Shown: positions 35,977 through 41,205 of the stretch, piece by piece
Layout of the letters: each line of letters begins with the position of its first letter
Position numbering within the stretch: the stretch's first letter is position 1
Assembly: GCA_037127315.1 (NCBI GenBank)
Contig: JBBBDQ010000445.1
Location: 355,001 to 419,000, forward strand
Direction: 5' to 3'
Length of the DNA stretch: 64,000 bases
Source: Ascarosepion bandense
Taxonomy: Eukaryota > Mollusca > Cephalopoda > Sepiida > Sepiidae
The notes under the pieces: generated by a model
Seen by the model: only the letters and a program-made list of their open reading frames with translations
What the model was told of the DNA's origin: nothing
The model's database searches: none
Program-made: the position numbers and the translations under genes

Positions 35977-36944
35977 GCAAGTTTCCTTTAAATGACAGGT
36001 GGTGTGGTTAAGCATTTTTTAACCACAACACTTTCTTCTGTCATTTTTTAATGAAACTTACATAAAAAAGTGGGATTGCTGCCTAAATACGCAATAAATT
36101 TTTTTAACTTACGTCTTAAGATCTTCAAATCAAAAGTTAACACCGACCGGTTCATCTTTCTTTTCTTTTTTTTTTTCTTTAATCTTTACGTTTGTTTTTA
36201 ATTAAAATTTAAATTAATTTCTTCTTCGATCGTTAATTCGTAAAAATTACTTATTTTTCTCAAATCAAAAAAGTTAAATCTATTATAGCAATCAAAAAAC
36301 TCTTTCCCCCCACACAATTTTCTTTTTAAATACACATGGTCTTCTTGTAAATGTAAAAAATAAAATGAATATTTTTTAAAATTTGTCAAGCATGTGAAAG
36401 TAATTTACGAATTACTTATTAATTAATTACTTTACCTTTTGCATTAAGTCAGTTTCATCAATCTGTATATTTTTACAATTATTTTTAGTTTAAAAGAAAA
36501 ATTAATTGAATTCCTATATTTTCCACATTTCCTATCGCAAAGAACTTGATTTTATTTTTCTGGAACAAAGACAAGAGGTATTTCCTTTAAAACGCTATCA
36601 TAATGAAATATTTTTATAAACATCCTACATATAAACTTTTATGTTGTAATTTAAATCAATATCAAGAAAAATGATTGTTAAATAAATTAAATAACTTGTG
36701 AGTTTTACATAGTTTCAATTCGGAGCATCTTAAAAAAAAAAAAAGTCATCGACCCAGCCAAATCCAATCGAAAATTTATAAAATCACAACCTGAGGAACA
36801 CTTATTTATTATATAAATTAAGCATGAGCTTCTTTTAATTTAGATTTTCATTTAAAATTTAAAAAAAAAAAAAGATAATTCTATCTTACCTGATAGTTGG
36901 CCAAAGACAGTAACCTCATCTTCCTTTTCACAATCAGGCAGCAT
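1981..36944 (-). CDS. DNAJC2: DNAJC2 (MPP11/zuotin) gene, N-terminal 358 codons, partial
   Basis: Split gene on the minus strand. Eleven coding exons (listed separately) join in phase to 358 codons without a stop. In the known family the protein is a ribosome-associated Hsp40 that, with an Hsp70-like partner, stimulates Hsp70 ATPase on nascent chains in the cytosol; the animal form also has a chromatin role through C-terminal SANT domains. Seen here: a short N-terminus, the [10 protein letters not shown] motif, an acidic stretch (about residues 50-75), a J domain beginning at KQDHYAVLG (residue 84) with HPD at 117-119, the SVDPEFDN and VFERNAR zuotin-homology motifs, the [20 protein letters not shown] motif, and a Lys/Glu-rich helical segment (about 230-358). 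The human protein is about 621 residues, so roughly 260, including both SANT domains, lie left of base 1. No lesion was found, so the gene is probably functional. Introns of about 1-8 kb carry most of the repeats in this window. Confidence 0.95.
2787..2909 (+). mobile_element. Helitron-like element, 3' terminal fragment
   Basis: Shares with 54035-54112 the block TCCAGGACCATGGATTAG and the ending GCTATACTTCTAG|T. Truncated on its 5' side. Confidence 0.55.
2910..3170 (+). repeat. Penelope-associated 3' repeat
   Basis: Contains GGCTAAAAGTATAGCC, a small perfect inverted repeat, then a block ending in AATGAAACCTGCATAAAAGA and a TA tract. Related copies are at 15170-15440, 35985-36100 and 55500-55785. 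The copy at 15170 directly follows a Penelope-like RT C-terminus, hence the assignment. Confidence 0.5.
3270..3470 (+). repeat. Two-copy tandem repeat and long TA tract
   Basis: The block CATTAAACCCCAGCAATTGG through TTATTATAAAATTATTA occurs twice (about 3278-3335 and 3361-3412), each flanked by TA runs, ending in a TA tract at 3416-3469. The spacing suggests duplication through the microsatellites. Confidence 0.7.
3968..4260 (-). pseudogene. Penelope-like element reverse transcriptase fragment
   Basis: Minus-strand translation gives [20 protein letters not shown], then after a frame break [20 protein letters not shown] and [20 protein letters not shown]. These match the Penelope RT core (RPI-S, P-Y-LSK-L, then the catalytic-Asp motif LDVESLFTNIP). 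Frameshifts and stops make it a relic. It lies inside a DNAJC2 intron in the sense direction of that gene. Confidence 0.8.
4401..4709 (-). repeat. tRNA-derived SINE, near full length
   Basis: On the minus strand: a head with an A-box-like GGTGCAGTGG-type motif (here TATGGTGCAGTGGATATC), a B-box-like GAGTTCAAATTC, then the conserved body and the terminal GGCACTTAACTGA. Ends match the copies at 38237 and 42908. Confidence 0.8.
4780..4975. repeat. Duplicate of the segment at 3766-3966
   Basis: Block related to 3775-3930 in opposite orientation, sharing GCTTGGGAAGTTGAAAATTA and CTCCAGCAAAAAAG. It lies immediately before exon 10. The two copies flank the Penelope RT relic and may be parts of one element. 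Confidence 0.5.
4988..5056 (-). CDS. DNAJC2: DNAJC2 coding exon 10
   Basis: 69 bp (23 codons), phase 0 at both ends, acceptor CTAG and donor gtaagt. Encodes [20 protein letters not shown] and three more residues, a single charged helix continuing exon 9. Low complexity alone would be weak evidence; splice sites, phase and order support it. Confidence 0.88.
5742..6129. mobile_element. Tc1/mariner-type foldback MITE with TA target duplication
   Basis: Ends CACTACCGGCCATAATTATT and its reverse complement, flanked by TA (5740-5741 and 6130-6131). The inverted arms extend about 130 bp (5742-5880 and 5995-6129), far longer than ordinary Tc1 ends. No coding capacity. Confidence 0.85.
6955..7076 (-). 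CDS. DNAJC2: DNAJC2 coding exon 9
   Basis: 122 bp, TGCAG acceptor and gtaagt donor, phase 1 in and 0 out. Encodes [20 protein letters not shown] and the following Ala/Arg/Glu-rich helix. The family-diagnostic NAY-CDPR-KFKEEEK block is intact. Confidence 0.95.
7130..7520 (-). repeat. Solo copies of the shared SINE tail
   Basis: Three short stretches (7135-7200, 7430-7480, 7500-7565) carry the motif pair GGCATATCAAC and GGGTTATTTAATGCC, the antisense of the tail that ends several SINE types in this window. Another is at about 6705-6760. Confidence 0.6.
7519..8025 (-). repeat. 500-bp SINE-like retroposon, copy 1
   Basis: Collinear with 8331-8835 and, inverted, with 49362-49880. On the minus strand it runs from CTGGGCAAGATGGTAAACTG, through an A/T-rich middle, to the tail GGTTGATATGCCATTAAACA. 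The plus-strand short ORFs in it are chance products of low-complexity T-rich sequence. Confidence 0.75.
8216..8330 (+). repeat. tRNA-derived SINE, 5' part, interrupted
   Basis: Head and B-box-like AAGTTCAAATTCCAG followed by ACACTTGGGAAAGGTATGA. The element resumes at 8836 after an insertion. Confidence 0.75.
8331..8835 (-). mobile_element. 500-bp SINE-like retroposon, copy 2, with 12-bp target duplication
   Basis: Inserted in a SINE. GGAAAGGTATGA is present on both sides (8319-8330 and 8836-8847), which fixes the element's ends exactly. Tail on the left (minus orientation). Confidence 0.85.
8836..8935 (+). repeat. SINE, continuation after insertion
   Basis: Continues the SINE of 8216-8330: GAATCCATCTCCCTCCAGCT, then the CTATAGCCTTGGGTGGCAAC block. 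Confidence 0.75.
9223..9255. repeat. TA microsatellite
   Basis: Uninterrupted (TA)n within intron. Confidence 0.9.
9346..9828. mobile_element. Foldback MITE with 66-bp terminal inverted repeats
   Basis: Left arm 9346-9411 and right arm 9763-9828 are inverted copies with only a few mismatches (ends TTAGAAAATATTTT). The 350-bp interior has no coding sequence. Target duplication unclear. Confidence 0.85.
9841..9882. repeat. 20-bp-arm palindrome
   Basis: TATATGGTTATGTCAATTTT and its exact reverse complement separated by two bases, next to a TA run and the end of the 9346-9828 element. Confidence 0.9.
10000..10049. repeat. TA microsatellite
   Basis: Long (TA)n tract. Confidence 0.9.
10161..10318. 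repeat. 158-bp near-perfect palindrome
   Basis: Arms 10161-10239 and 10240-10318 are reverse complements with about four mismatches over 79 bp and no spacer (centre CAGCTG). A TA tract follows to 10357. The centre contains CTGATGATGG. Confidence 0.92.
10826..11085 (-). repeat. 5S-tRNA chimeric SINE, degenerate
   Basis: On the minus strand: a decayed 5S rRNA-like module (11084-10975, retaining the GATATGGC and GGTGCTTTAGG ends in mutated form), then a tRNA-like head, then the CACTTATGAGCAAATACACT-type body. Same order as 19830-20322. Confidence 0.6.
11100..11330 (+). repeat. SINE body fragment
   Basis: CTGGGAAGATACGGACC and CTCTAGCCTTGAGCGGCAAC correspond to the SINE body. It passes straight into LINE-tail repeats at 11320. 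Confidence 0.5.
11320..11505 (+). repeat. Three tandem copies of an RTE-like LINE 3' tail
   Basis: A unit of about 65-70 bp (GAGAGTCATGATCACTTATG, ACCTGGAGAGACATAGCC) repeats three times. It matches the end of the LINE at 12360-12430 (CCATGATCGCCTATGTCCTG). Confidence 0.75.
11645..12445 (+). pseudogene. 5'-truncated RTE-like LINE, RT C-terminal region
   Basis: Frames joined by eye read [44 protein letters not shown], then [15 protein letters not shown] and [20 protein letters not shown]. This is the C-terminal half of the endonuclease/reverse-transcriptase type common in marine invertebrates. Starts at the YADD active site; contains stops and a frameshift near 11940-12050. Ends in AAAAGAAGAAAGA. 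Clade assignment (RTE or relative) is tentative. Confidence 0.85.
12563..12654 (-). CDS. DNAJC2: DNAJC2 coding exon 8
   Basis: 92 bp, TTTTAG acceptor and gtatgt donor. Encodes [20 protein letters not shown] then [10 protein letters not shown], matching the ribosome-binding charged region of the family (vertebrate [20 protein letters not shown]). Confidence 0.94.
13010..14255 (+). mobile_element. mariner element (degenerate)
   Basis: 1246 bp with inverted ends CAAGGTAATCAAAAAAGTTA and its imperfect complement, flanked by TA (13008-13009, 14256-14257). Inserted in the hAT-like element. Confidence 0.9.
13070..14142 (+). pseudogene. mariner transposase pseudogene
   Basis: Split over frames: [92 protein letters not shown]. 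The DD34D catalytic Asp residues are recognisable ([20 protein letters not shown]) but several frameshifts and stops make it inactive. Usual length is about 345 residues, consistent with the element's size. Confidence 0.88.
14660..15175 (+). pseudogene. Penelope-like element RT C-terminal fragment
   Basis: Contains [20 protein letters not shown], the Penelope motif (FLDVLV...TTSVYRKPTHT), followed in other frames by [15 protein letters not shown], matching the post-RT region. Frame breaks after TSVYKKIH. Confidence 0.8.
15176..15440 (+). repeat. Penelope-like element 3' region with TA tract
   Basis: Directly continues the RT fragment. Has the AATGAAACCTGTATAAAAGA block and a TA run (15396-15435) shared with 2910-3170 and 55500-55785. 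Confidence 0.6.
15538..15611. repeat. 28-bp-arm inverted repeat
   Basis: TTATAAATTATATTTTAGAA... at 15538-15565 is exactly complementary to 15584-15611, with an 18-bp loop. Confidence 0.9.
15720..15750. repeat. (AAT)n microsatellite
   Basis: Trinucleotide run just before the transposon end at 15752. Confidence 0.8.
15752..16172 (+). mobile_element. 3'-truncated mariner-like transposon, left end and transposase N-terminus
   Basis: Starts with CAGGGTGTCTCAGAAGTTA, a typical terminal repeat of this transposon group. The 117-codon ORF 15819-16172 encodes two helix-turn-helix regions (RSVAQKFN and about 60 residues later [20 protein letters not shown]), the usual DNA-binding part of a Tc1/mariner-type transposase. 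The catalytic half is absent; the frame ends in KEN-stop. The ORF is open but surely not a whole enzyme. Confidence 0.75.
16370..16658. repeat. Foldback element with 91-bp arms
   Basis: 16370-16460 and 16568-16658 are inverted copies. The 107-bp loop contains a hammerhead-like core (see findings). A TA tract follows (16661-16707). Short ORFs on both strands are by-products. Confidence 0.85.
16720..18290. other. Intronic sequence, no assigned repeat
   Basis: DNAJC2 intron. TGTATTCAGTTACA occurs at about 17499 and 17791, and there are two inverted GAAGGTGA-type motifs near 17860-17895. No gene-like signal. Confidence 0.4.
18298..18363 (-). CDS. DNAJC2: DNAJC2 coding exon 7
   Basis: 66 bp, TTTCAG acceptor and gtaaga donor. 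Encodes [20 protein letters not shown], nearly the vertebrate motif [18 protein letters not shown]. Confidence 0.94.
19041..19358. mobile_element. Foldback MITE with 120-bp arms and internal tandem
   Basis: 19041-19162 and 19239-19358 are inverted copies. Each arm holds two tandem units beginning ATTAAACCTGGAAAAG. A T-rich loop separates them. No coding sequence. Confidence 0.88.
19830..20322 (-). repeat. 5S-tRNA chimeric SINE, full length
   Basis: Minus strand order: a 119-bp 5S rRNA-like module (20322-20204), a tRNA-like head with TTGTGGTGCAGTGGATATCG and GAGTTTGAATTCC (A and B boxes), a body GGGAAAGGTATTAATCTGTC, an A/T-rich middle, and the tail GGTTGATATGCCATGAAAAC. Transcribed by RNA polymerase III by inference. 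Confidence 0.85.
20204..20322 (-). ncRNA. 5S rRNA-derived module of a SINE
   Basis: Reads TATGGCCATATCACGTTGAA then ATCACCGAACTTAAGCAACG, CAGTACTTAGATGG and GGGAATACCAGGTGCTGTAA, i.e. most of a 5S rRNA including the internal control region, with substitutions. It is fused to a tRNA-derived SINE, so it is a retroposon part and not a ribosomal gene. Confidence 0.85.
20498..20823. mobile_element. Solo LTR with 5-bp target duplication
   Basis: 326 bp, beginning TGTTAG and ending ATAACA, with GATGC on both sides (20493-20497 and 20824-20828). Holds a CTATATATAGCA TATA-like box. No internal retrotransposon sequence adjoins it, as expected from recombination between LTRs. Orientation likely plus, from the TATA-like box. 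Confidence 0.8.
20880..21312 (+). pseudogene. 5'-truncated RTE-like LINE tail
   Basis: Reads [40 protein letters not shown] and [20 protein letters not shown]; collinear with 12045-12430. Begins with a truncated frame and ends AAAAGAAGAA. Confidence 0.85.
21612..21882 (-). repeat. 5S-tRNA chimeric SINE, degenerate
   Basis: 5S-like module at 21803-21882 (antisense TCTAAGTACTGACCA and GTTGCTTAACTTC retained), a tRNA-like head (ATCCACTACACCACC), a short body, and the tail motif GGCTTATCAACCCTTTGCAG. Middle partly deleted. Confidence 0.65.
21988..22068 (-). CDS. DNAJC2: DNAJC2 coding exon 6
   Basis: 81 bp between an AAG acceptor and a gtaagt donor, entering and leaving in phase 2. Encodes [14 protein letters not shown] and EVDRFYSFW, matching the family's KLGDM and FYSFWYNF motifs. 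Confidence 0.93.
22380..22500 (+). repeat. Short tandem duplication
   Basis: GAATCTAAGAACATGGAATAGTCCACTATTTATGAGGTATT recurs with small changes at about 22317, 22373 and 22445, and again at 23785 and 23900. A minor intronic family of about 60-70 bp. Confidence 0.6.
22686..23283 (-). repeat. Composite SINE: complete SINE, hairpin spacer, second body
   Basis: On the minus strand a full tRNA-SINE (23283-22985) is followed by a spacer of about 110 bp (22855-22965, containing GATCAGTTTTGTATTG) and a second SINE body (22850-22686). The same composite in the opposite direction is at 42908-43532. Confidence 0.8.
23430..23752 (+). repeat. SINE-B, dimeric copy
   Basis: A partial unit (23430-23520) then a T-run and a full unit beginning ATTGGAGTAGATAGACTAAA with B-box-like CGGTTCACACTCC, ending CCTTGCTTGGGGTGATGTGA plus poly(A). 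The tail resembles that of the LINE at 50551-53602. The open frame across it is a repeat artefact. Confidence 0.8.
24316..24527 (+). repeat. SINE-B, single copy
   Basis: Monomeric copy from ATTGGAGTAGATAGACTAAA to GGGGTGATATGATT and poly(A). Confidence 0.85.
24987..25131 (-). CDS. DNAJC2: DNAJC2 coding exon 5
   Basis: 145 bp, TGCAG acceptor and gtatga donor. Encodes the end of the J domain ([19 protein letters not shown]) and the start of the zuotin-homology region ([15 protein letters not shown]). Splicing removes the overlapping readings that run on into intron. Confidence 0.95.
25300..25530 (+). repeat. Repeat family with CTTCTTCAGGTG core
   Basis: TTGTTGTCCTCGTCTTAGTT, GTTTCAGCCATCGTACACTC, CTTCTTCAGGTGATTGGAAT and TCAATCACTGGGGTAGATTG recur at 26930-27110, 48020-48200 and, inverted, 44640-44995. 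Non-coding; class unknown. Confidence 0.7.
25785..25877 (-). CDS. DNAJC2: DNAJC2 coding exon 4, HPD motif
   Basis: 93 bp between a CAG acceptor and a gtaagt donor. Encodes [15 protein letters not shown] and on to [10 protein letters not shown]. The HPD tripeptide that triggers Hsp70 ATPase is intact (residues 117-119), so this J domain should be active. Confidence 0.95.
26040..26530 (+). repeat. tRNA-SINE with duplicated body
   Basis: Head plus body (26040-26345), ending GGCACTTAACTGACTGACA, then a second body without a head (26348-26530). Same arrangement as 30055-30535, so this looks like a SINE subfamily and not two chance insertions. Confidence 0.8.
26930..27120 (+). repeat. Repeat family with CTTCTTCAGGTG core, copy 2
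   Basis: Collinear with 25300-25530: TTTCGACCATTATACACGC, CTTCTTCAGGTGATAGGAA, TTGATCACAGTGATAGATTG. Confidence 0.65.
27410..27485 (-). CDS. DNAJC2: DNAJC2 coding exon 3, start of J domain
   Basis: 76 bp, CAG acceptor and gtgagt donor, phase 0 in and 1 out. Encodes helix I and part of helix II of the J domain ([20 protein letters not shown] and on). Too short for ordinary ORF scanning; found by homology and splice signals. Confidence 0.93.
27668..28250. repeat. 120-bp tandem array, nearly five copies, in DNAJC2 intron
   Basis: The unit starts near AACTTCAGACTATTACGTCT and continues through AGGTGGAAACAAGCAAGAGA to ATTAATAATAATGACAATGC. Copies start at about 27671, 27789, 27908, 28027 and 28142. 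Divergence is low, so the expansion is recent. It lies between coding exons 3 and 2. Confidence 0.9.
28634..28827 (-). CDS. DNAJC2: DNAJC2 coding exon 2 (residues 19-83)
   Basis: Acceptor TAG and donor gtaaaa; 194 bp, phase 1 in and 0 out. Encodes the conserved [13 protein letters not shown] motif, a His-rich patch, an acidic Asp/Glu/Ser stretch, and LDPREWK just before the J domain. The open frame runs past both ends into intron, so the Met about 12 residues before the exon is not the start. Confidence 0.93.
28920..29435. repeat. Degenerate tandem repeat of about 120-130 bp, four copies
   Basis: CATAATCTC occurs at 28934, 29052, 29185 and 29311, each followed by TGTCAATGCACTTAA-like sequence and CATTAATCACATA-like sequence. 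An old array in the first coding intron. Confidence 0.75.
30055..30535 (+). repeat. tRNA-SINE with duplicated body, copy 2
   Basis: Head TGTTACAGTGGATATTGGCT with AGTTCGAATTTCAG, first body to about 30350, then GGATAAAAGGATTGAATAGC and a second body to 30535. Confidence 0.8.
30536..31480. other. Intronic AT-rich sequence
   Basis: No gene-like or repeat signal that I could assign. Confidence 0.4.
31508..31872 (+). pseudogene. Tc1-like transposase fragment
   Basis: Reads [60 protein letters not shown], stop, then [20 protein letters not shown]. In functional Tc1 enzymes [15 protein letters not shown] carries the first catalytic Asp; here it reads FSNESKF, a change of that Asp to Asn. One in-frame TGA interrupts the fragment. 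Inactive. Confidence 0.85.
32010..32405 (+). pseudogene. 5'-truncated RTE-like LINE tail
   Basis: Reads [59 protein letters not shown]. Shorter copy of the family at 11645-12445. A local duplication or inversion around TTTTTCTAAAACCTCATC (32110-32155) makes a small hairpin. Confidence 0.85.
32560..35930. other. Intronic AT-rich sequence, little recognised
   Basis: Includes a short direct duplication of GTGGAAGCTTTGTGGCAAAG at 33301-33352. No coding exon of DNAJC2 is expected here and none was seen. Short ORFs lack recognisable motifs. Confidence 0.4.
35934..36100 (+). repeat. TA tract and Penelope-associated 3' repeat fragment
   Basis: TA tract 35934-35971, then TAATGAAACTTACATAAAAA and TGGGATTGCTGCCTAAATAC, related to 55730-55780. 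Confidence 0.5.
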
Positions 36945-36946
36945 GA
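36890..36946 (-). CDS. DNAJC2: DNAJC2 coding exon 1 with start codon
   Basis: The start codon is at 36944-36942 and encodes [18 protein letters not shown] plus one base. The donor is gtaaga at 36884-36889. An in-frame TAA lies just upstream, and a T-rich tract ending in AG abuts TC-ATG. That looks like an acceptor two bases before the ATG, so an untranslated exon probably lies upstream. This N-terminus is not conserved with vertebrates; the start rests on phase and the upstream stop. Confidence 0.75.
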
Positions 36947-37350
36947 CTAAAAAAATGAATTATTCAAAACTGGACTTTTTAATTTAAAAAGTTAATCCTC
37001 CCTTTGTTTTCAATCATGCAAATAATACAGCCACGAAATTCTAAACACCATGTATTCATGTAGTGTTAGCAACACGTAGATTTTTTAAATTTTGTTTTCC
37101 TTTCTTTCTCTCCTTTTTACAGGAAAGAAAAAGCAGAAGGACGGATACAATCCGCCATGCGACTACTTAGTGTATCGGTTAGTTACGCCTTACGCACTTA
37201 CCGACTAAAGAAACATTAGAGCGACTAGTCGCGCCTTTTTGATTTACGTTCCTCATTTTGAAAGTGCGCAGTGGAAAACGAAATTAAAAATCGTGCTGTA
37301 ACTTTTTGATAAGTGTTCACTGTTCATTCATTTCTATCTGTTTGTTGCTT
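36947..37350 (-). promoter_or_regulatory. DNAJC2: Probable DNAJC2 5' untranslated exon and promoter region
   Basis: On the minus strand a consensus donor (gtaagt, 37196-37201) precedes the acceptor that abuts the start codon, implying a roughly 250-bp 5'-UTR intron. The sequence just upstream (37202-37260) is locally richer in G+C and CpG than its surroundings. The transcription start was not located; this is inference from splice signals. Confidence 0.4.
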
Positions 37351-38235
37351 TTTTTTTTTTTCGGGGGTGGGTATATTTTATTACATCGATAAATAAAGGG
37401 ATGAAATGAAATAAGCGAATATCTCCACATATGTCTGTTTTACACACTTGTGCACAAAGATGAGAAAAGGGTTGCCAATAAGCATGGGCTTTTTTCCCAA
37501 CCTGGTAAAGCAAAAACAGACAATTTGGTAAAAATATTAATTTTGTAAAGACAGTCAAAGAAGCCCTATGTTTCTGTTCAGGTCAGGTTATATTACAAGT
37601 GTAATAATAGGCTAAGTTTAATAAATAAAGTAAAATAAAATAAAATATTTCTTAAATGCTCTGAAAAGCATTATGTACTTATCTTAACGCCTCATTAACA
37701 TTTGTAGAGCCCAATTCTAGGATAAACACGAAAAATTACCATTATTAAATGTTGGTAGAATCTTTAACTACATGAAAAATAAAACAAAAAGTTTTACATT
37801 GCATTTAAGCCACAATTTATCCATCTTGGGTAGTAGTTTTGAAGAAATATAACAAATTTATTTTAAGAGGATCCAAATTCAAACCTGAGATAATCACCTC
37901 TGATTGGCTAATTTTTTCTAATATTTAAAATACGTCTGTGCAGATATTTTTAGGTTGAAAATTGCACCTAAAATTGAAATGTTTAGTTTGTCATATAACC
38001 AAAGGTAGTATAAATTCTGTGGCGCAAGGCAGAATTCTCAGCAAGAGCTGCAACTTTGGAAAAAGCAGGCATCACAAACCTTTTTCCTGATAAATCAAAA
38101 CTGAAAAGTACCATTCAGCAATATAAGCCCTTCTTTCTCACTCAACTATTTTCACAAACCTCGACAAGAAAGTTTGAAGGTTAATTAAGAATTAACACAT
38201 GAACAAACTTTTCTCTCTGCAAAGAAATCTTAACA
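37351..38235. other. Upstream intergenic sequence
   Basis: No repeat or gene-like signal assigned. It lies upstream of the proposed DNAJC2 promoter. Confidence 0.4.
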
Positions 38236-38236
38236 T

Positions 38237-38545
38237 CAGTCAGTCAGTTAAGTGCCATACATGGTACACGCTTGGGTGATCATGTCTTGAAAGAGACATG
38301 ACTGACTGGGCAGAAGATTATCCCGCAGTAGGTTGCCATTGCTTTCTGCAGTAGACTGGTTGCCGACCAAGGCTATAGAACCCAATCTGTCCTGTTATTT
38401 AACCCATAACTGGAAGGAAGAGACGAATTAATACTTTCCCAGAGGTATTTGCGTGTAAGTGAAGGCAATGAATTCAGCTGGAATTCAAACTCGACTCACC
38501 GATTTCTCGTTCCGAGCTGCTACCCAATGTACCACAACGCAATCT
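38237..38545 (-). repeat. tRNA-derived SINE, full length
   Basis: From ACCACAACGCA head (minus strand GTTGTGGTACATTGGGTAGC, B-box GAGTTTGAATTCCAG) to the tail GGCACTTAACTGACTGACTG. Clean copy for building a consensus. Confidence 0.85.
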
Positions 38546-38899
38546 TAACATACAAAATTCAATAAAGACCTGTGTAGCAGATAGGAAATTAAGAATTAAA
38601 ATCAACCTTCTTCTTCACTTTTACAAAAATTCACAATGACATGTGAAATCCTGGTTTTTCTCAAATAACCATGTGTTTAAAGAAAAAGTCGAAACCGGAT
38701 TTTACAAGTAGATATTAAATTGATTTTCTGACCAATGGAAGCGATTTGCAAGACAAAAGGGACTTAGTGATCAAGTGCGAAAATCTGAATGACTATAAAG
38801 ACTTTGATCAGATCAGCACCAGTCAGACAGTCAGATGGGAGCAGCGAGACGAAACGACTAAGATGTAACGGGAGGAACTTCAGCCACAACTCGGACATA

Positions 38900-40325
38900 T
38901 TTTAAAGAACCGCACACATTCTCGTTCTCAAAGACATCACAGGCCTCATGCTACTCTACTGCTATTTCCATGGAAAGAGTTAAGATGATCTATAAGCCTT
39001 CATTCCACCAGTTCTAACCTTCATAGCTAAGACCTGTCATGCTAACCAGATTTTAATGAACCACCCACATTCTCATTCTCAAAGACATCGCAAGCCTCTT
39101 ACTACTCTATTGCTATTTCCATGGAAAGAGTTAAGATGAACTACAAGCCTTCGTTCCACAAGTTATAACCTTCATAGCTAAGACCTGTCGTGCTAACCAG
39201 ATTTTAATGAACCACCCACATTCTCATTCTCAAAGACATCACGAGCCTCTATTGCTATTTCCATGGAAAGAGTTCAGATGAACTACAAGCCTTCGTTCCA
39301 CCAGTTCTAACCTTCATAGCTAAGACCTGTCATGCTAACCAGATTTTAATGAACCACCCACATTCTCATTCTCAAAGACATCACGAGCCTCTATTGCTAT
39401 TTCCATGGAAAGAGTTAAGATGATCTACAAGCCTTCATTCCACCAGTTCTAACCTTCATAGCTAAGACCTGTCGTGCTAACCAGATTTTAATGAATCACC
39501 CCCATTTTCATTCTCAAAGACATCGCATGCCTCTTACTATTCTATTGCTATTTCCATGGAAAGAGTTAAGATGAACTACAAGCCTTCGTTCCACCAGTTC
39601 TAACCTTCATAGCTAAGACCTGTCATGCTAACCAGATTTTATTGAACCACCCACATTCTCATTCTCAAAGACATCACGAGCCTCTATTGCTATTTCCATG
39701 GAAAGAGTTCAGATGAACTACAAGCCTTCGTTCCACCAGTTCTAACCTTCATAGCTAAGACCTGTCATGCTAACCAGATTTTAATGAACCACCCACATTC
39801 TCATTCTCAAAGACATCACGAGCCTCTATTGCTATTTCCATGGAAAGAGTTAAGATGAACTACAAGCCTTCGTTCCACCAGTTCTAACCTTCATAGCTAA
39901 GACCTGTCATGCTAACCAGATTTTAATGAACCACCCACATTCTCATTCTCAAAGACATCACGAGCCTCTATTGCTATTTCCATGGAAAGAGTTAAGATGA
40001 TCTACAAGCCTTCATTCCACCAGTTCTAACCTTCATAGCTAAGACCTGTCGTGCTAACCAGATTTTAATGAACCACCCACATTCTCATTCTCAAAGACAT
40101 CACGAGCCTCTATTGCTATTTCCATGGAAAGAGTTAAGATGAACTACAAGCCTTCGTTCCACCAGTTCTAACCTTCATAGCTAAGACCTGTCATGCTAAC
40201 CAGATTTTAATGAACCACCCACATTCTCATTCTCAAAGACATCACGAGCCTCCATTGCTATTTCCATGGAAAGAGTTAAGATGAACTACAAGCCTTCGTT
40301 CCACCAGTTCTAACCTACACGGCTG
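38900..40325. repeat. 142/151-bp satellite array, about 9.5 copies
   Basis: The motif GCTAAGACCTGTC recurs at 39026, 39176, 39319, 39461, 39612, 39754, 39896, 40038 and 40180, giving spacings of 150, 143, 142, 151 and then 142. Monomers contain TTGCTATTTCCATGGAAAG and ACCAGATTTTAATGAACC. Long forms carry an extra TTACTACTCTA-like insert. Near-identical repeats point to recent amplification. Confidence 0.95.
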
Positions 40326-40482
40326 AAATCAGCCATGTTTCTCACATTGTGGCAAACTAACCAGGTTACTCACAGATGTCGCAAGCCTCTCGTGACTTGA
40401 TTTATTGTTTCCTTGATGGCTACAATCTCAAAAAAATTTGAATGTTAATTGCCAGCTTCTATTCTCTTCAATCCTAGTAATC

Positions 40483-40580
40483 TTCAATACCCGCTGTACC
40501 CAATCTTTTCTCTCACTGTTACCCACAGCACACTAGTGGCAGTTCTGCCTTGCTTGGTGTGAAATGATTTAAAAAGAAAC
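40483..40580 (+). repeat. LINE/SINE-B-type 3' tail
   Basis: CACACTAGTGGCAGTTCTGC, CTTGCTTGGTGTGAAATGAT and an A-rich end resemble the 3' ends of SINE-B and of the LINE at 50551-53602. Confidence 0.6.
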
Positions 40581-40779
40581 AAAGCAACAGACAGAAGGAA
40601 ATTACTTAAAAAATAATGGAAACCCACCTGAAAGTGAGCTGAATATGTAATGCTCCTCATGCTAATGACACTTCCATTGCGCTTCTCTACTACATTTGAT
40701 TCAATTTCATTTCTTTTCAATGTCTTCCTCTAGAAAACATGTACATGCACAGATTTCAGTAGTAAAAGCAGAAAAACAA

Positions 40780-41085
40780 ATCAAAGTTCACAAAAAAATT
40801 AAATTTTGGCATTAAATGACCCATAAGGAGTTGATATGCCGCTAAACAATCAAATCAAATCAAAACTCCCAAGAAAATTAAATTTTGGTATAAAATGACC
40901 CATAAGGAGTTGATATGCCGCTAAACAATCAAATCAAATCAAAACTCCCAAGAAAATTAAATTTTGGTATTAAATGACCCATAAGGACTTGGTATGCTGT
41001 TAAACAAACAACTCAAATCAAAGCTCTTAAAAGATTACATTTTGGCATTAAATGACCCATAAGGAGTTGACATGCCACAAAACAG
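40780..41085 (+). repeat. Four tandem copies of the shared SINE tail
   Basis: A unit of about 77-79 bp: AATTTTGGCATTAAATGACC, CATAAGGAGTTGATATGCCG, CTAAACAATCAAATCAAATC. It matches the 3' tails of the 5S-tRNA SINE and the 500-bp retroposon, without heads. Confidence 0.85.
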
Positions 41086-41149
41086 TTTATAGAGGGATAG
41101 AAGTTTTATGGTAGTTAACAACTTATCATTTAAACAAAACAAAGCTTAA

Positions 41150-41205
41150 TTTTAGTGATTGTACAAGAACTAGTATTTGAACATGATATGGCCCTAAGCC
41201 AAAAC
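41150..41205 (-). repeat. 5S-like fragment
   Basis: Antisense GTGATTGTACAAGAACTAGT and ATGATATGGCCCTAAGCC correspond to the 5' third of the 5S module at 20204-20322. It follows the tail array with the SINE middle missing. Confidence 0.6.
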
